DNA of 56,694 nt from NCBI GenBank assembly GCA_020850945.1, contig JADZDR010000010.1, positions 1-56,694 on the forward strand, given 5' to 3'. A model generated the notes under the pieces. The model ran no database searches. It had not been told where the DNA came from and saw only the letters and a list, made by a program, of their open reading frames with translations. Made by a program: the position numbers and the translations under genes. Positions 7,660 to 16,041 of this stretch are shown one piece after another. The stretch's first letter is position 1. Every line of letters begins with the position of its first letter. The DNA is from Acidimicrobiia bacterium (GTDB taxonomy: Bacteria > Actinomycetota > Acidimicrobiia > UBA2766).

Positions 7660-9420
7660 ATGGCTGAGACGATCATCGGACTGTTCAACGACCGGGCCGG
7701 CGAGCTCGGCGAGAAGCCGGCCCTGATCACCTACCTGGACGGGAAGAAGACGGTGCGTACATGGGCCGACTACTCCGCCGAGGTGCGTGCCCTCGCACGT
7801 GCCCTCGCCTCCGAGGGTGTCGGGCAGGGTGATGCGGTTGCCGTGCTGTCGGGCAACCGGGCCGAGTACCACATCATCGACCTCGCGACGTTGGCGTGCG
7901 GGGGTGTGGCTGTTCCGATCTACCACTCGAACTCACCCGAGCAGGTCCAGTACGTCCTCGACCACTCCGAGGCGAAGGTCGTGTTCGTGGAGGATGCGGA
8001 CCAGCTCGCCAAGGTCGTCGAGATCCGCGGGAACGTGCCGTCGCTCAAGCGAACCGTCACCCTCACCAGCGGAGCGGCCGACACGACGTACGCCGAGATG
8101 CGCGAGAAGGGCGAAGAGCTCGACGCGGCGGACCCGGACGCGTACGTGTCGGCCTGCGGGGACGTGCAACCCGAGGATCTCGCCTGCCTCATCTACACGT
8201 CGGGCACGACGGGGCCCCCCAAGGGCGCGATGCTCACACACGCCAACGTGGTCTGGACCGCCGACTCCCTGCGCCAGATCCTGGACCTCGACAACGCCGT
8301 CTTCCTCTCGTTCCTGCCCCTCGCCCACATCGCCGAGCGCATGGTGAGCCACTACAACATGATCAACCTCGGTGGCGAGACGTGGTTCGGGGGCGGAATC
8401 GACACGTTGCGCGACGACCTCGCGGCCTGCCGCCCGACCGTCTTCTTCGCGGTGCCCCGCGTCTTCGAGAAGTTCGAGGTCGCGATGAAGGCGAAGTTCG
8501 CCGAGATGGAAGGTGTGCAGGCGACCCTCGTGAAGGCCGCCGTCGGCGTCGGGACTCGTGTCGTCGAGGCCCACCAGGCGAACCGTTCTCCCGGGCTCCT
8601 CGATCGGATCACGCACCCCCTTCTCGACAAGGTCGTGCTCTCCAAACTCCGCCATCAGGTCGGTTTCGATCGCCTCGAGGCTGCGATCAGCGGGGCCGCA
8701 CCCATCACTCGCGAGACCCTCGTCTTCTTCCACGCCGTGGGTATCCCCATCGCCGAGGTGTACGGGCAGACAGAAGACTGCGGCCCCACGTCCTTGAACC
8801 CGCCCTCGCGCATCAAGATCGGCACGGTGGGTCCGCCCATCCCCGGCTGCCAGGTGGAGATCGCCGACGACGGCGAGATCCTCGTCAAGGGCGGCAACGT
8901 GTTCAAGGGGTACTACAAGAACGAGGAGTCCACTGCCGAGACGCTCGAAGACGGCTGGCTCCACTCCGGTGACCTCGGCGAGCTCGACGCCGACGGGTAT
9001 CTGGTCATCACGGGCCGCAAGAAGGACCTCATCATCACGGCCGGCGGCAAGAACATCTCACCCCAGAACATCGAGTCGTCCCTCAAGGCCGATCCCTACA
9101 TCAGCCAGGCTGTCGTGATCGGCGACCGCCGCAAGTTCCTCTCGGCACTCATCACGCTCGATGCCGAGGCGGTCGCCAAGTTCGCCGACGCGCACGGGAT
9201 CGAGGGGGACGCGGCGCAGTCCGACGAGGTGAAGCAACTCGTCGAGGCAGCCGTGGAGGAGACGAACTCCCAGCTCTCAAAGGTCGAGCAGATCAAGAAG
9301 TACGAGATCCTGCCCGAGGACTTCTCGCAGGAGCGGGGCGAGGTCACTCCCACCCTCAAGGTGCGCCGCCACAAGATCGAGGATAGATACGGTGACGTGA
9401 TCGAATCGATGTATGCGTGA
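7660..9420 (+). CDS. long-chain fatty-acid-CoA ligase (FadD15-like)
   Basis: A 586-residue ANL-superfamily ligase that activates fatty acids as acyl-AMP and then acyl-CoA. The P-loop is LIYTSGTTGPPKGAMLTH; the adenine-site motif is EVYGQTED; HSGDLGELDADGYL is the hinge-side motif; and the catalytic C-terminal region has ITAGGKNISPQNIE. The inserted segment between P-loop and adenine motif and the C-terminal VTPTLKVRRHKI follow the long-chain FACS type rather than acetyl-CoA synthetase. ATG is preceded by AAGGGGAAGG. Its stop overlaps the GTG of the next gene by 4 bp, so the two are translationally coupled. It could supply acyl-CoA for lipid synthesis or oxidation. Confidence 0.88.
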   Translation: MAETIIGLFNDRAGELGEKPALITYLDGKKTVRTWADYSAEVRALARALASEGVGQGDAVAVLSGNRAEYHIIDLATLACGGVAVPIYHSNSPEQVQYVLDHSEAKVVFVEDADQLAKVVEIRGNVPSLKRTVTLTSGAADTTYAEMREKGEELDAADPDAYVSACGDVQPEDLACLIYTSGTTGPPKGAMLTHANVVWTADSLRQILDLDNAVFLSFLPLAHIAERMVSHYNMINLGGETWFGGGIDTLRDDLAACRPTVFFAVPRVFEKFEVAMKAKFAEMEGVQATLVKAAVGVGTRVVEAHQANRSPGLLDRITHPLLDKVVLSKLRHQVGFDRLEAAISGAAPITRETLVFFHAVGIPIAEVYGQTEDCGPTSLNPPSRIKIGTVGPPIPGCQVEIADDGEILVKGGNVFKGYYKNEESTAETLEDGWLHSGDLGELDADGYLVITGRKKDLIITAGGKNISPQNIESSLKADPYISQAVVIGDRRKFLSALITLDAEAVAKFADAHGIEGDAAQSDEVKQLVEAAVEETNSQLSKVEQIKKYEILPEDFSQERGEVTPTLKVRRHKIEDRYGDVIESMYA

Positions 9421-9926
9421 TCGAGCTAGGTGAGCCACTCCATTCGTCCGACACGGCTTTCGTGCGGGCCTCCAGGGACGACCTCCTGCGGGCGCTCTGT
9501 GACCCGTTTGCGCACGCCGTGTTCTGGCCGGGGTTGCGCACCACCGATCAGCGTCTGTCGGGTGAAGGTGAGGCCGCCGTCGGGGACGCGTGGCGGGTGC
9601 GTGCCGTGGTCGGCTGGGCAGGGGTCGACGCCGAGGTGGTCGTGACCGACATGCGCCGCAAGGACCGCTCCGACAACGTTTGGATGGACATGCGGGGGCA
9701 CGTCGATCCCGTCGTCGGCCTCGATCGGAGGCGTCGGGATCTCGAAGCGGAGACCGAGTGGTACCTGCGTGAGTGGCGGGAGGGCACACTCGTCACGATG
9801 TTCTGGCGCGTGCGGGCCGAACCCCGCCGTCGGCAGGAGGCTCTCCTCCTCCTGTTGCGCCGCCTCGGTTGGCGCGCGCTGCACGGCCTGAAGGCGGAGT
9901 TCGAGGTGGAGGCTCGCACGCGGTGA
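9417..9926 (+). CDS. SRPBCC (START-like) fold protein
   Basis: A 169-residue soluble protein whose pattern fits the SRPBCC/polyketide-cyclase superfamily: an N-terminal strand, a short helix (RASRDDLLRALCDPFAHAVF), W-P turn, many alternating strands (AWRVRAVVGW, AEVVVTDM, EAETEWYL, TLVTMFWRV) and a long C-terminal amphipathic helix from about residue 135. Such proteins bind lipids or hydrophobic ligands in a pocket. GTG overlaps the acyl-CoA ligase stop and its own stop overlaps the next GTG, so it is the middle gene of a coupled trio. A lipid-binding role beside the ligase is inference only. Confidence 0.5.
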   Translation: MIELGEPLHSSDTAFVRASRDDLLRALCDPFAHAVFWPGLRTTDQRLSGEGEAAVGDAWRVRAVVGWAGVDAEVVVTDMRRKDRSDNVWMDMRGHVDPVVGLDRRRRDLEAETEWYLREWREGTLVTMFWRVRAEPRRRQEALLLLLRRLGWRALHGLKAEFEVEARTR

Positions 9927-10657
9927 GGTGCGGGACCTGTGGGGCGATGCTGCCCGAGGGGGCGGCGTGGTGCGGCCTCTGCTTCATCCGTGTCGATACC
10001 ACCACCCCGGTCGCGGGCGGAGGTGACGTGCCCATGCCGTCCCCGCATGCGGAGGTGGCGGCGACAGCGACCTCGGCCCACGCCGGCACCGACGCCGATG
10101 TGGCCACCGACTGGTTCGTGATGGGTGCAATCGGCGACCACCAGCTCATCGGGACGGGCCAGGACCGGGCGTGGCGATGTGGGGTCTGTGGGCACTCGGA
10201 CTGGCTCGACGTCGTCTCCTGCCCCGTGTGCGACACGTCCCTGTTCTCGTCCGAGGAGACGCGCGCTGTCGATCTCGAGGCGGAGCCGGGCAGGGCGTTG
10301 CGCTGGTCGATCCTGCCCGGCGGTGGGCTCTGGTACGTGGGGCTCAGGGCGCAGGGTGTGACCCTCGGTGCCCTCGTGGGTCTGTGCATCGCCGCGGCCG
10401 CGATCTTCCCGCGGCAGGGCGGAACCCTCCTCGGGCTCGTGGCCTTCTCGGTCTGCGCCTTCGCGCTCTGGGGGATCGGGGCGCGAGATGCGCGTGAGGT
10501 CGCCGTGACAGGTACGCCTGCGAACATGTTCCTGCACGGGCGGCGACTCTTCTGGGTCGCCCTCGGGATCATCGGCCTCCTTCTCGCAACCGGGGTTCTC
10601 GCCCTCGTGGCGGGCGCCATGAACCAGTCTCCGACCGCGGTGCCACCGCGACCCTGA
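9923..10657 (+). CDS. double zinc-ribbon membrane protein
   Basis: A 244-residue protein beginning at GTG 9923, which overlaps the previous stop. It has two four-cysteine zinc ribbons: residues 3-22 (CGTCG then CGLC) and about 87-110 (CGVCG then CPVC). Two to four hydrophobic helices follow, including GALVGLCIAAAAIF, LVAFSVCAFALWGIG and FWVALGIIGLLLATGVLALV. The ribbons probably face the cytoplasm and mediate protein contacts. It is followed 5 bp later by another small membrane protein, so they are likely in one operon. No function is known. Confidence 0.65.
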   Translation: MRCGTCGAMLPEGAAWCGLCFIRVDTTTPVAGGGDVPMPSPHAEVAATATSAHAGTDADVATDWFVMGAIGDHQLIGTGQDRAWRCGVCGHSDWLDVVSCPVCDTSLFSSEETRAVDLEAEPGRALRWSILPGGGLWYVGLRAQGVTLGALVGLCIAAAAIFPRQGGTLLGLVAFSVCAFALWGIGARDAREVAVTGTPANMFLHGRRLFWVALGIIGLLLATGVLALVAGAMNQSPTAVPPRP

Positions 10658-10662
10658 GACAC

Positions 10663-11172
10663 GTGGGGCGCGACCCGGATCGGACACCGGACGAGGGTGG
10701 GGAGATCCGCCACCAGGCACCACCTGCCACCGGGGGGGCCTGGCTCGCGTGGGCCACCTCGGCCGGCACGGCGACCTTCACGGTCCTGACGTCGCTCGGC
10801 ATCTTCGTACGTGGGATCCGGAGTGTCGTGGCCCTCGTCGACATGGCCCTCTTCCTCGTCGGGATCGCCGCATTCCTCGTCGCGATCGTCCTTTCGGGGA
10901 GCCGGGCGCTCCGTGGGGTCGGAGTCCGGGCGAGCGGTCTGTACCTGGCCGGGTTCGCGCCCCGGGACCTGCAACTCGTGTTCCGGATCTGTTTCGCGTG
11001 GACGATCGTCCTCGGTCTCGGCGCTGCACTCGTCGTGTCGGGTTCCACCGATCCCGGCCCGTACATCCTCAACATCCCCACGATGGCGTACGGGATCCTG
11101 GTTCCGATCTTCCCGCCTGCCCTTGCCGGTGTGCACGGTGCCCGGTATTGCCCGTGGCCGACCCGGCGCTGA
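10663..11172 (+). CDS. small integral membrane protein, function unknown
   Basis: A 169-residue protein with about four hydrophobic segments (near residues 25-50, 55-78, 105-128, 133-150). It starts at GTG 10663, 5 bp after the zinc-ribbon membrane protein, with a short polar N-terminus. No recognisable motif is present. Position immediately upstream of the ArsA-type ATPase is suggestive of a membrane-insertion or envelope role, but that is only context. An alternative start inside the first 20 codons cannot be excluded. Confidence 0.5.
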   Translation: MGRDPDRTPDEGGEIRHQAPPATGGAWLAWATSAGTATFTVLTSLGIFVRGIRSVVALVDMALFLVGIAAFLVAIVLSGSRALRGVGVRASGLYLAGFAPRDLQLVFRICFAWTIVLGLGAALVVSGSTDPGPYILNIPTMAYGILVPIFPPALAGVHGARYCPWPTRR

Positions 11173-11297
11173 CCCGACCTCGACGCCACCGCTATCGGTG
11201 CGAGCGGACATCGTGCCCTATAGTGCGTCACCGACCCCGGCCAGCAGCAGTGGTGGGTCGCGATCGGTGCGTGAGAACGAGGGATGTGAGGGACGAG

Positions 11298-12482
11298 GTG
11301 CGGGTTCTCCTGTTCAGCGGCAAGGGTGGCGTGGGCAAGACCACGACCGCGGCAGCGACGGCGATCGCGGCAGCGGAGCAGGGCAATGCAGTGCTCGCCC
11401 TCTCGACCGATCCCGCGCACAGCCTCGGGGATGCCTTCGGTGTCGAACTGGGTGATGCACCCGAGCTCGTGCACCACGACTGCTGGGGGGTGCAGATCGA
11501 CGCCCAGGCCCGCCTCGAGGAGAACTGGACCGAGATCCAGCGCTACCTGGTCGAACTCCTCGACTGGTCGGGTGTAGGGGGAGTCAGAGCCGAGGAGCTC
11601 ACGGTCGTGCCGGGCCTCGACGAGCTCTTCGCCCTTGCCGACATCAAGGACTACGCCGACAGCGGCGAGTTCGATCTCATCGTGGTCGACTGCGCGCCGA
11701 CGGCGGAGACGATCCGGTTGCTCAGCCTGCCCGATGTGCTCGCGTGGGCGATGGAGCGGATCTTTCCGGCGGGCCGGCGTCTCGCCCGACTCGCCCGCCC
11801 TGTCGTCAATCGCCTCCCCAACATGCCCAACATCGCGGATGACGAGGTGTTCGACCTCGTCGAGGGCCTTTACGGCCGCCTCGAGGGTGTGCGTGAGCTC
11901 CTGTCGGACGAGACGACGTCGGCGGTACGCCTCGTCATGAACCCCGAGCGCATGGTCATCGCGGAGTCGCGGCGCATGTACGCCTACCTTTCTCTCTTCG
12001 GTTACAGGGTCGACTCCGTCGTCGTGAACAAGGTGATCCCGGGCTCGGTCACCGATCCCTATTTCGCGACGTGGAAGACACGCCAGGCCGAGTATCTCGA
12101 GGAGATCGAGGCGTCGTTCGCACCGCTCGACATCGTGCAGAGCCGGCTCTTCGAGGAGGAGGTGTGCGGCGTCGACGCCTTGCGCAGGTACGCGGACGAG
12201 CTCTACGGGTCGCGTGATCCGCTCCAGCTGGGGCCGAGCGAGACGCCGCTCGTCGTGGCGGTCGACGGCCAGGACTACGTCGTCTCGATCCGGCTTCCCA
12301 TGGTCGACAGGAGCAGCGTTGACGTTTCGCGCAGCGGGGACCAGCTATTCGTCACCGTCGGGCCGTACAAGCGGATCCTCCTCCTGCCCCAGAGCCTGAA
12401 CCGGCGTGAGGTGAACCATGTGGGCATGCGGGACGAGCATCTCGAGATCAGGTTCGGGAGGGCTGATGTTGCGTCTGCCTGA
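11298..12482 (+). CDS. ArsA/GET3-type ATPase with C-terminal HSP20-like domain
   Basis: A 394-residue ATPase. GTG 11298 is chosen because GAGGGA stands 4 bases upstream and it yields MRVLLFSGKGGVGKTT. The deviant Walker A (GKGGVGKTT, K9 and K14) and the following STDPAHSLGDAF are hallmarks of ArsA/GET3 ATPases; VVDCAPTAETIRLL is the switch II region. The last 85 residues form a small beta-rich domain like the ArsA_HSP20 domain (LVVAVDGQDYVVSIRLP to HVGMRDEHLEIRF). Actinobacterial members are not arsenite pumps as far as known and have no ArsB here; chaperone or envelope-related roles are possible. The last 17 bp overlap the next gene. Confidence 0.85.
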   Translation: MRVLLFSGKGGVGKTTTAAATAIAAAEQGNAVLALSTDPAHSLGDAFGVELGDAPELVHHDCWGVQIDAQARLEENWTEIQRYLVELLDWSGVGGVRAEELTVVPGLDELFALADIKDYADSGEFDLIVVDCAPTAETIRLLSLPDVLAWAMERIFPAGRRLARLARPVVNRLPNMPNIADDEVFDLVEGLYGRLEGVRELLSDETTSAVRLVMNPERMVIAESRRMYAYLSLFGYRVDSVVVNKVIPGSVTDPYFATWKTRQAEYLEEIEASFAPLDIVQSRLFEEEVCGVDALRRYADELYGSRDPLQLGPSETPLVVAVDGQDYVVSIRLPMVDRSSVDVSRSGDQLFVTVGPYKRILLLPQSLNRREVNHVGMRDEHLEIRFGRADVASA

Positions 12483-13005
12483 TCCCGAGGCTTTCGGTCC
12501 CGAGCCCGGCCCGGAGCAGCTGTCGGAGCCTACCGAGCGGGTGGGGGGGCGACGTGGGCAGTCGACACAACTCGTGGGGGGCAACGTGGCACCGTTCGTT
12601 CCACGCCGCCCCCGCAATCCGCTCTTCCGGCCGATGGGTGCGGACAACGAGTACGAGGGCACGGTCGCACCTCTGCGGTCGGAGGGGATGTCTCGTCCCC
12701 GTGCTGTGGATTCGTCCCCGCCCGCCGAGGAGCGTTCGAGGCGCGGAGCGCGCAGGGTGGGAGGGACGAGGCCGCGTTCGGCGCTCGCGGCCCACGGTGC
12801 CCCCGAGTGCCAGGCATGCCCGATCGGCCTCGCCTTCAGCGCCGTGCAGAGCGCCCGGCCCGAGACCTTCGATCACCTCGTCGGCGCGACGCGGGAACTC
12901 GTCGCCGCGGTGCGATCGTTCATGGAAGGGATCGAGGACACCCTCGAACGCTCCGGTTCGAGGACATCCTCGATCGCACGGGTCGAGCACTTCGAGGTGG
13001 AGTGA
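12466..13005 (+). CDS. small protein with CxxC motif, downstream partner of the ArsA-type ATPase
   Basis: A 179-residue protein. ATG 12466 follows GGGAGGGCTG and lies inside the end of the ATPase gene, so the two are coupled. Residues 1-110 are disordered, Pro/Arg-rich. The conserved part is the C-terminal third: ECQACPIGLAFSAVQS, then RPETFDHLVGATRELVAAVR, a short cysteine pair followed by an amphipathic helix. Similar short C-terminal blocks occur in actinobacterial genes next to ArsA-type ATPases, which suggests a client or cofactor-binding partner, but I cannot name the family with certainty. Confidence 0.6.
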   Translation: MLRLPDPEAFGPEPGPEQLSEPTERVGGRRGQSTQLVGGNVAPFVPRRPRNPLFRPMGADNEYEGTVAPLRSEGMSRPRAVDSSPPAEERSRRGARRVGGTRPRSALAAHGAPECQACPIGLAFSAVQSARPETFDHLVGATRELVAAVRSFMEGIEDTLERSGSRTSSIARVEHFEVE

Positions 13006-13061
13006 GAACCCACATGCGTGACTCACCGCTCCGGGAGCGCAACCTGTACTGCTACGGATCC

Positions 13062-13478
13062 TCAGCCCGCGCTTGATCCGGACTGGATCTCGATCTTGCG
13101 GGGCTGTGCCTTCTCGACCTTGGGGATGGAGACGGTGAGAACTCCGTTCTCGAAGTTCGCCGCCACCTTCTCGGGGTCGACGTCCTTGGGCAACCTGATC
13201 TGGCGTTCGAAGCGGCCCGTACGGGTCTCGCGGCGCAGCCAGCGGTCGCCGTCTTGCATCTCGCGCTCGACACGTTCGCCGGTGATCGTGAGGAGACCGG
13301 CGTTCACGGACACGTCGACGTCCTCTGACCGGAAGCCGGGCAGGTCCATGTCCACGAGGTATTCGCCCTCGCGATCGGCGATGTCGAGCACGGGCAGGTA
13401 CCCGTCCCGTGGCGCGTCACCGAGGCGGAAGATGTCGAAGAGGTCCGGGGACCAGGGTTCCCAACGCTTCAACTGCAT
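13062..13478 (-). CDS. Hsp20 small heat-shock protein
   Basis: A 138-residue alpha-crystallin-domain chaperone that holds unfolding proteins. Motifs: YLVDMDLPGFRSEDVDVSV (start of the domain), LLTITGERV, FERQIRLPKDVD and the closing ANFENGVLTVSIPK with the A-x-x-x-N-G-V-L signature. The N-terminal arm (MQLKRWEPW) is short, as in the Hsp18 class of actinobacteria. It is transcribed away from lon across a 151-bp gap holding two CTTGAGT sites, so the two heat-shock genes are likely co-regulated. The last residues are a short tail with no classic I-x-I motif other than VSIPKVEKA. Confidence 0.92.
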   Translation of the reverse strand: MQLKRWEPWSPDLFDIFRLGDAPRDGYLPVLDIADREGEYLVDMDLPGFRSEDVDVSVNAGLLTITGERVEREMQDGDRWLRRETRTGRFERQIRLPKDVDPEKVAANFENGVLTVSIPKVEKAQPRKIEIQSGSSAG

Positions 13479-13522
13479 GATCTCTCCTCTTGTCCTGCCG
13501 TGAACACGGCATTCAACTCGTA

Positions 13523-13575
13523 CTTGAGTACATAGCCATCAACATTCACCCTATAGCTTCTATTCCAACTTGAGT
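13523..13575. promoter_or_regulatory. two CTTGAGT half-sites (HAIR-like, possible HspR control)
   Basis: CTTGAGT occurs at 13523-13529 and again at 13569-13575 in the hsp20-lon divergent region. The HspR-associated inverted repeat is CTTGAGT-N7-ACTCAAG; here both copies are in direct orientation, and only ACTC at 13516-13519 resembles a matching reverse half. HspR control of hsp20 and lon would fit known actinobacterial practice, but the imperfect second arms make this tentative. Confidence 0.4.
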
Positions 13576-13616
13576 CCATAACACTTAGATTTCACCGGCT
13601 GGAGGGGATGGTTCGC

Positions 13617-13622
13617 GTACAA
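13617..13622 (+). promoter_or_regulatory. -10 element of a leaderless lon promoter
   Basis: TACAAT at 13617-13622 ends 7 bases before the lon ATG at 13630. Transcription would start at the ATG itself, and there is no separate ribosome site in the short gap, so lon is likely translated from a leaderless message. Confidence 0.55.
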
Positions 13623-13629
13623 TCCCCGC

Positions 13630-16041
13630 ATGCCACACGACGATTCAGAGGCCCACGTCCTCGAACTGCCTGTCCTCGCCGTACGCGACTCGGTCGTGTT
13701 CCCGGGCATCGTCATGCCCGTGCTCGTGGGACGGCCCAGGTCCCGTGCCGCCGTGGAGGCGGTGATGTCGGGGGACGCGGACGAGAAGCGGCTCGTCGTC
13801 GTGGCGATGCCGGACCCCACGGTGGAGGAGGCCGGCGCGTCGGATCTCCACACCGTCGGCACCCTCGTGCGTGTGATCCAGTTGCTCAAGCTCCCCGACA
13901 ACTCGATCCGCGTGGTCATCGAAGGCATAGAGCGCGTCGCCGTCGAGGGGATCGAGGCGGAGGAGCCGTTCCTGCTCGGCCGTGTGCGCCCGCTCCGGGT
14001 GGAGAATGCTGCCACCCCCGAGGCGCAGGCGACCCTGCGGTCCCTGCTCGCCCGGTTCAAGCGTATGGCAGAGCTCGCGCCGTACCTGCCCGAGCAGCTC
14101 GTCACCGCGGCGATGAACGTGTCGGATCCCGAGGCCTTCGCGGAGTTCCTCGCTGCGAACGTGAATGTCGATCTCGACGTGCGCCAGGACCTGCTCGAGA
14201 CCCTCGACGTGCCGGAGCGGCTCGGCAAGCTCCTCCGAATCCTCAACGAGGAGGTCGAGCTCCTCGAGCTGGGGTCGAAGATCAGCGAACAGGTGCAGGG
14301 GGAGATCGACGAACAGCAACGCGAGTTCGTCCTGCGCCGCCAGCTCGACGCGATCCGGCGTGAGCTCGGCGAGGACGACGAGTCGGCCGAGTACGCCGAC
14401 CTCGCCGAGCAGATCAAGGCCAAGCCCCTGCCGGAGGAAGCGCGGGACGAAGCTCTGCGGGAGCTGCGACGGCTCGAGAAGATCCCGTCGGCCTCACCCG
14501 AGCACTCCGTCATACGCACCTACCTCGACTGGATGCTCGAGTTGCCCTGGGGTGTCCGCACGGAGGATCGAGTCGACGTCGCGGTGGCGCACCGCATGCT
14601 CGACGAAGACCACCTCGGCCTCGAGAAGCCGAAGGACCGGATTCTCGAATACCTCGCCGTGCGCCACCTCAAGGACGACATGCGCGGCCCCATCCTCTGC
14701 TTCGTCGGACCGCCCGGCGTCGGTAAGACGTCACTCGGCCAGTCGATAGCGCGGGCCCTCGGCCGCAGGTTCGTGCGCATGAGCCTCGGCGGTGTGCGTG
14801 ACGAGGCGGAGCTGCGGGGACACAGGCGGACGTACATCGGGGCGATGCCGGGGCGTGTCGTCTCCGCCCTGCGTCGTGCCGGTTCCATGAATCCTGTGAT
14901 CATGCTCGACGAGGTCGACAAGCTCGGAGCCGACTACAGAGGAGACCCGGCCGCCGCCCTTCTCGAGGTCCTCGATCCGGCCCAGAACGACACGTTCCGC
15001 GACCATTACCTCGACGTCCCCCTCGACCTCTCCGGTGTGCTCTTCATCGCCACCGCCAACGTCGAGGACACGATTCCCGGTCCCCTCCTCGATCGTCTCG
15101 AGACAATCCGCCTTCCCGGCTACACCGAACCCGAGAAGCACGAGATCGCCCGTGACCATCTCATTCCCAAGCAGCTCGACGCGCACGGTGTTGCCGGCAC
15201 TGCCGGCGGGGGAGGTGCCGGCGTGGCCGCTCAGGTCGAGATCACGGACGATGCTCTGGGCGAGCTCATCACGGGATACACGCGGGAGGCGGGTGTGCGC
15301 GGGCTCGACCGTCAGATCGCCTCCCTCGTACGCAAGGCCGCTCGCGAGATGGTCGAGGGCGCTGTGGCTCCGGTCCGCGTGGACGTGGCCGAAGTGCGGG
15401 CATGGCTCGGACCGGAACGCTTCGAACCGGACGTCGCGGGCGAGCAGGACGAGATCGGCATCGCCACGGGGCTCGCCTGGACTGCTGCCGGTGGAGATGT
15501 GCTCTTCGTCGAGGTCGCAGTCGTGCCGGGCAGCGGCAAGCTCACGCTCACGGGCCAACTCGGCGATGTGATGCAGGAGTCGGCGCGGGCGGCGATCACA
15601 TGGGCGCGCCGCCACGCCCCGGACCTCGGGCTCGACCCGACATGGGCAGATGCGCACGACGTCCACATCCACGTGCCGGCCGGGGCGATCCCCAAGGACG
15701 GGCCGTCCGCGGGGATCACGATGACGACATCGCTCGTCTCAGCTCTCACGGAGAGGCCTGTCCAGCGCACTGTCGGGATGACGGGTGAGATCACGCTGCG
15801 GGGAAAGGTTCTGCCCATAGGGGGCGTGAAGGAGAAGCTCCTCGCTGCCCACCGGGCAGGTCTCACCAAGGTTCTCATCCCGTCCCGCAACCGCAAGGAT
15901 CTGGCGGACGTCCCGGCATTCGTGCTCGATGCCCTCGATGTCGTCGCTGTGGCGGACATGGACGAGGTACTCGGGCACGCCCTCGGTGAGCGGATACCCT
16001 CTTCGGGACTTGGCCGGGAGACCCGACACCTCAGCGCCTGA
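13630..16041 (+). CDS. lon: Lon ATP-dependent protease
   Basis: An 803-residue LonA protease that unfolds and degrades damaged and regulatory proteins in the cytoplasm. The order is: N-terminal substrate-binding domain (about 12-200), coiled-coil linker (about 200-330, including GEIDEQQREFVLRRQLDAI), AAA+ module with Walker A GPPGVGKTS (K366), and the protease domain with catalytic S693 in KDGPSAG and K734 in GGVKEKLLAA. Length is normal. The ATG is fixed by a leaderless -10 element. The 3' end overlaps the following ROK gene. Presence divergent from hsp20 fits heat-shock regulation. Confidence 0.96.
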   Translation: MPHDDSEAHVLELPVLAVRDSVVFPGIVMPVLVGRPRSRAAVEAVMSGDADEKRLVVVAMPDPTVEEAGASDLHTVGTLVRVIQLLKLPDNSIRVVIEGIERVAVEGIEAEEPFLLGRVRPLRVENAATPEAQATLRSLLARFKRMAELAPYLPEQLVTAAMNVSDPEAFAEFLAANVNVDLDVRQDLLETLDVPERLGKLLRILNEEVELLELGSKISEQVQGEIDEQQREFVLRRQLDAIRRELGEDDESAEYADLAEQIKAKPLPEEARDEALRELRRLEKIPSASPEHSVIRTYLDWMLELPWGVRTEDRVDVAVAHRMLDEDHLGLEKPKDRILEYLAVRHLKDDMRGPILCFVGPPGVGKTSLGQSIARALGRRFVRMSLGGVRDEAELRGHRRTYIGAMPGRVVSALRRAGSMNPVIMLDEVDKLGADYRGDPAAALLEVLDPAQNDTFRDHYLDVPLDLSGVLFIATANVEDTIPGPLLDRLETIRLPGYTEPEKHEIARDHLIPKQLDAHGVAGTAGGGGAGVAAQVEITDDALGELITGYTREAGVRGLDRQIASLVRKAAREMVEGAVAPVRVDVAEVRAWLGPERFEPDVAGEQDEIGIATGLAWTAAGGDVLFVEVAVVPGSGKLTLTGQLGDVMQESARAAITWARRHAPDLGLDPTWADAHDVHIHVPAGAIPKDGPSAGITMTTSLVSALTERPVQRTVGMTGEITLRGKVLPIGGVKEKLLAAHRAGLTKVLIPSRNRKDLADVPAFVLDALDVVAVADMDEVLGHALGERIPSSGLGRETRHLSA

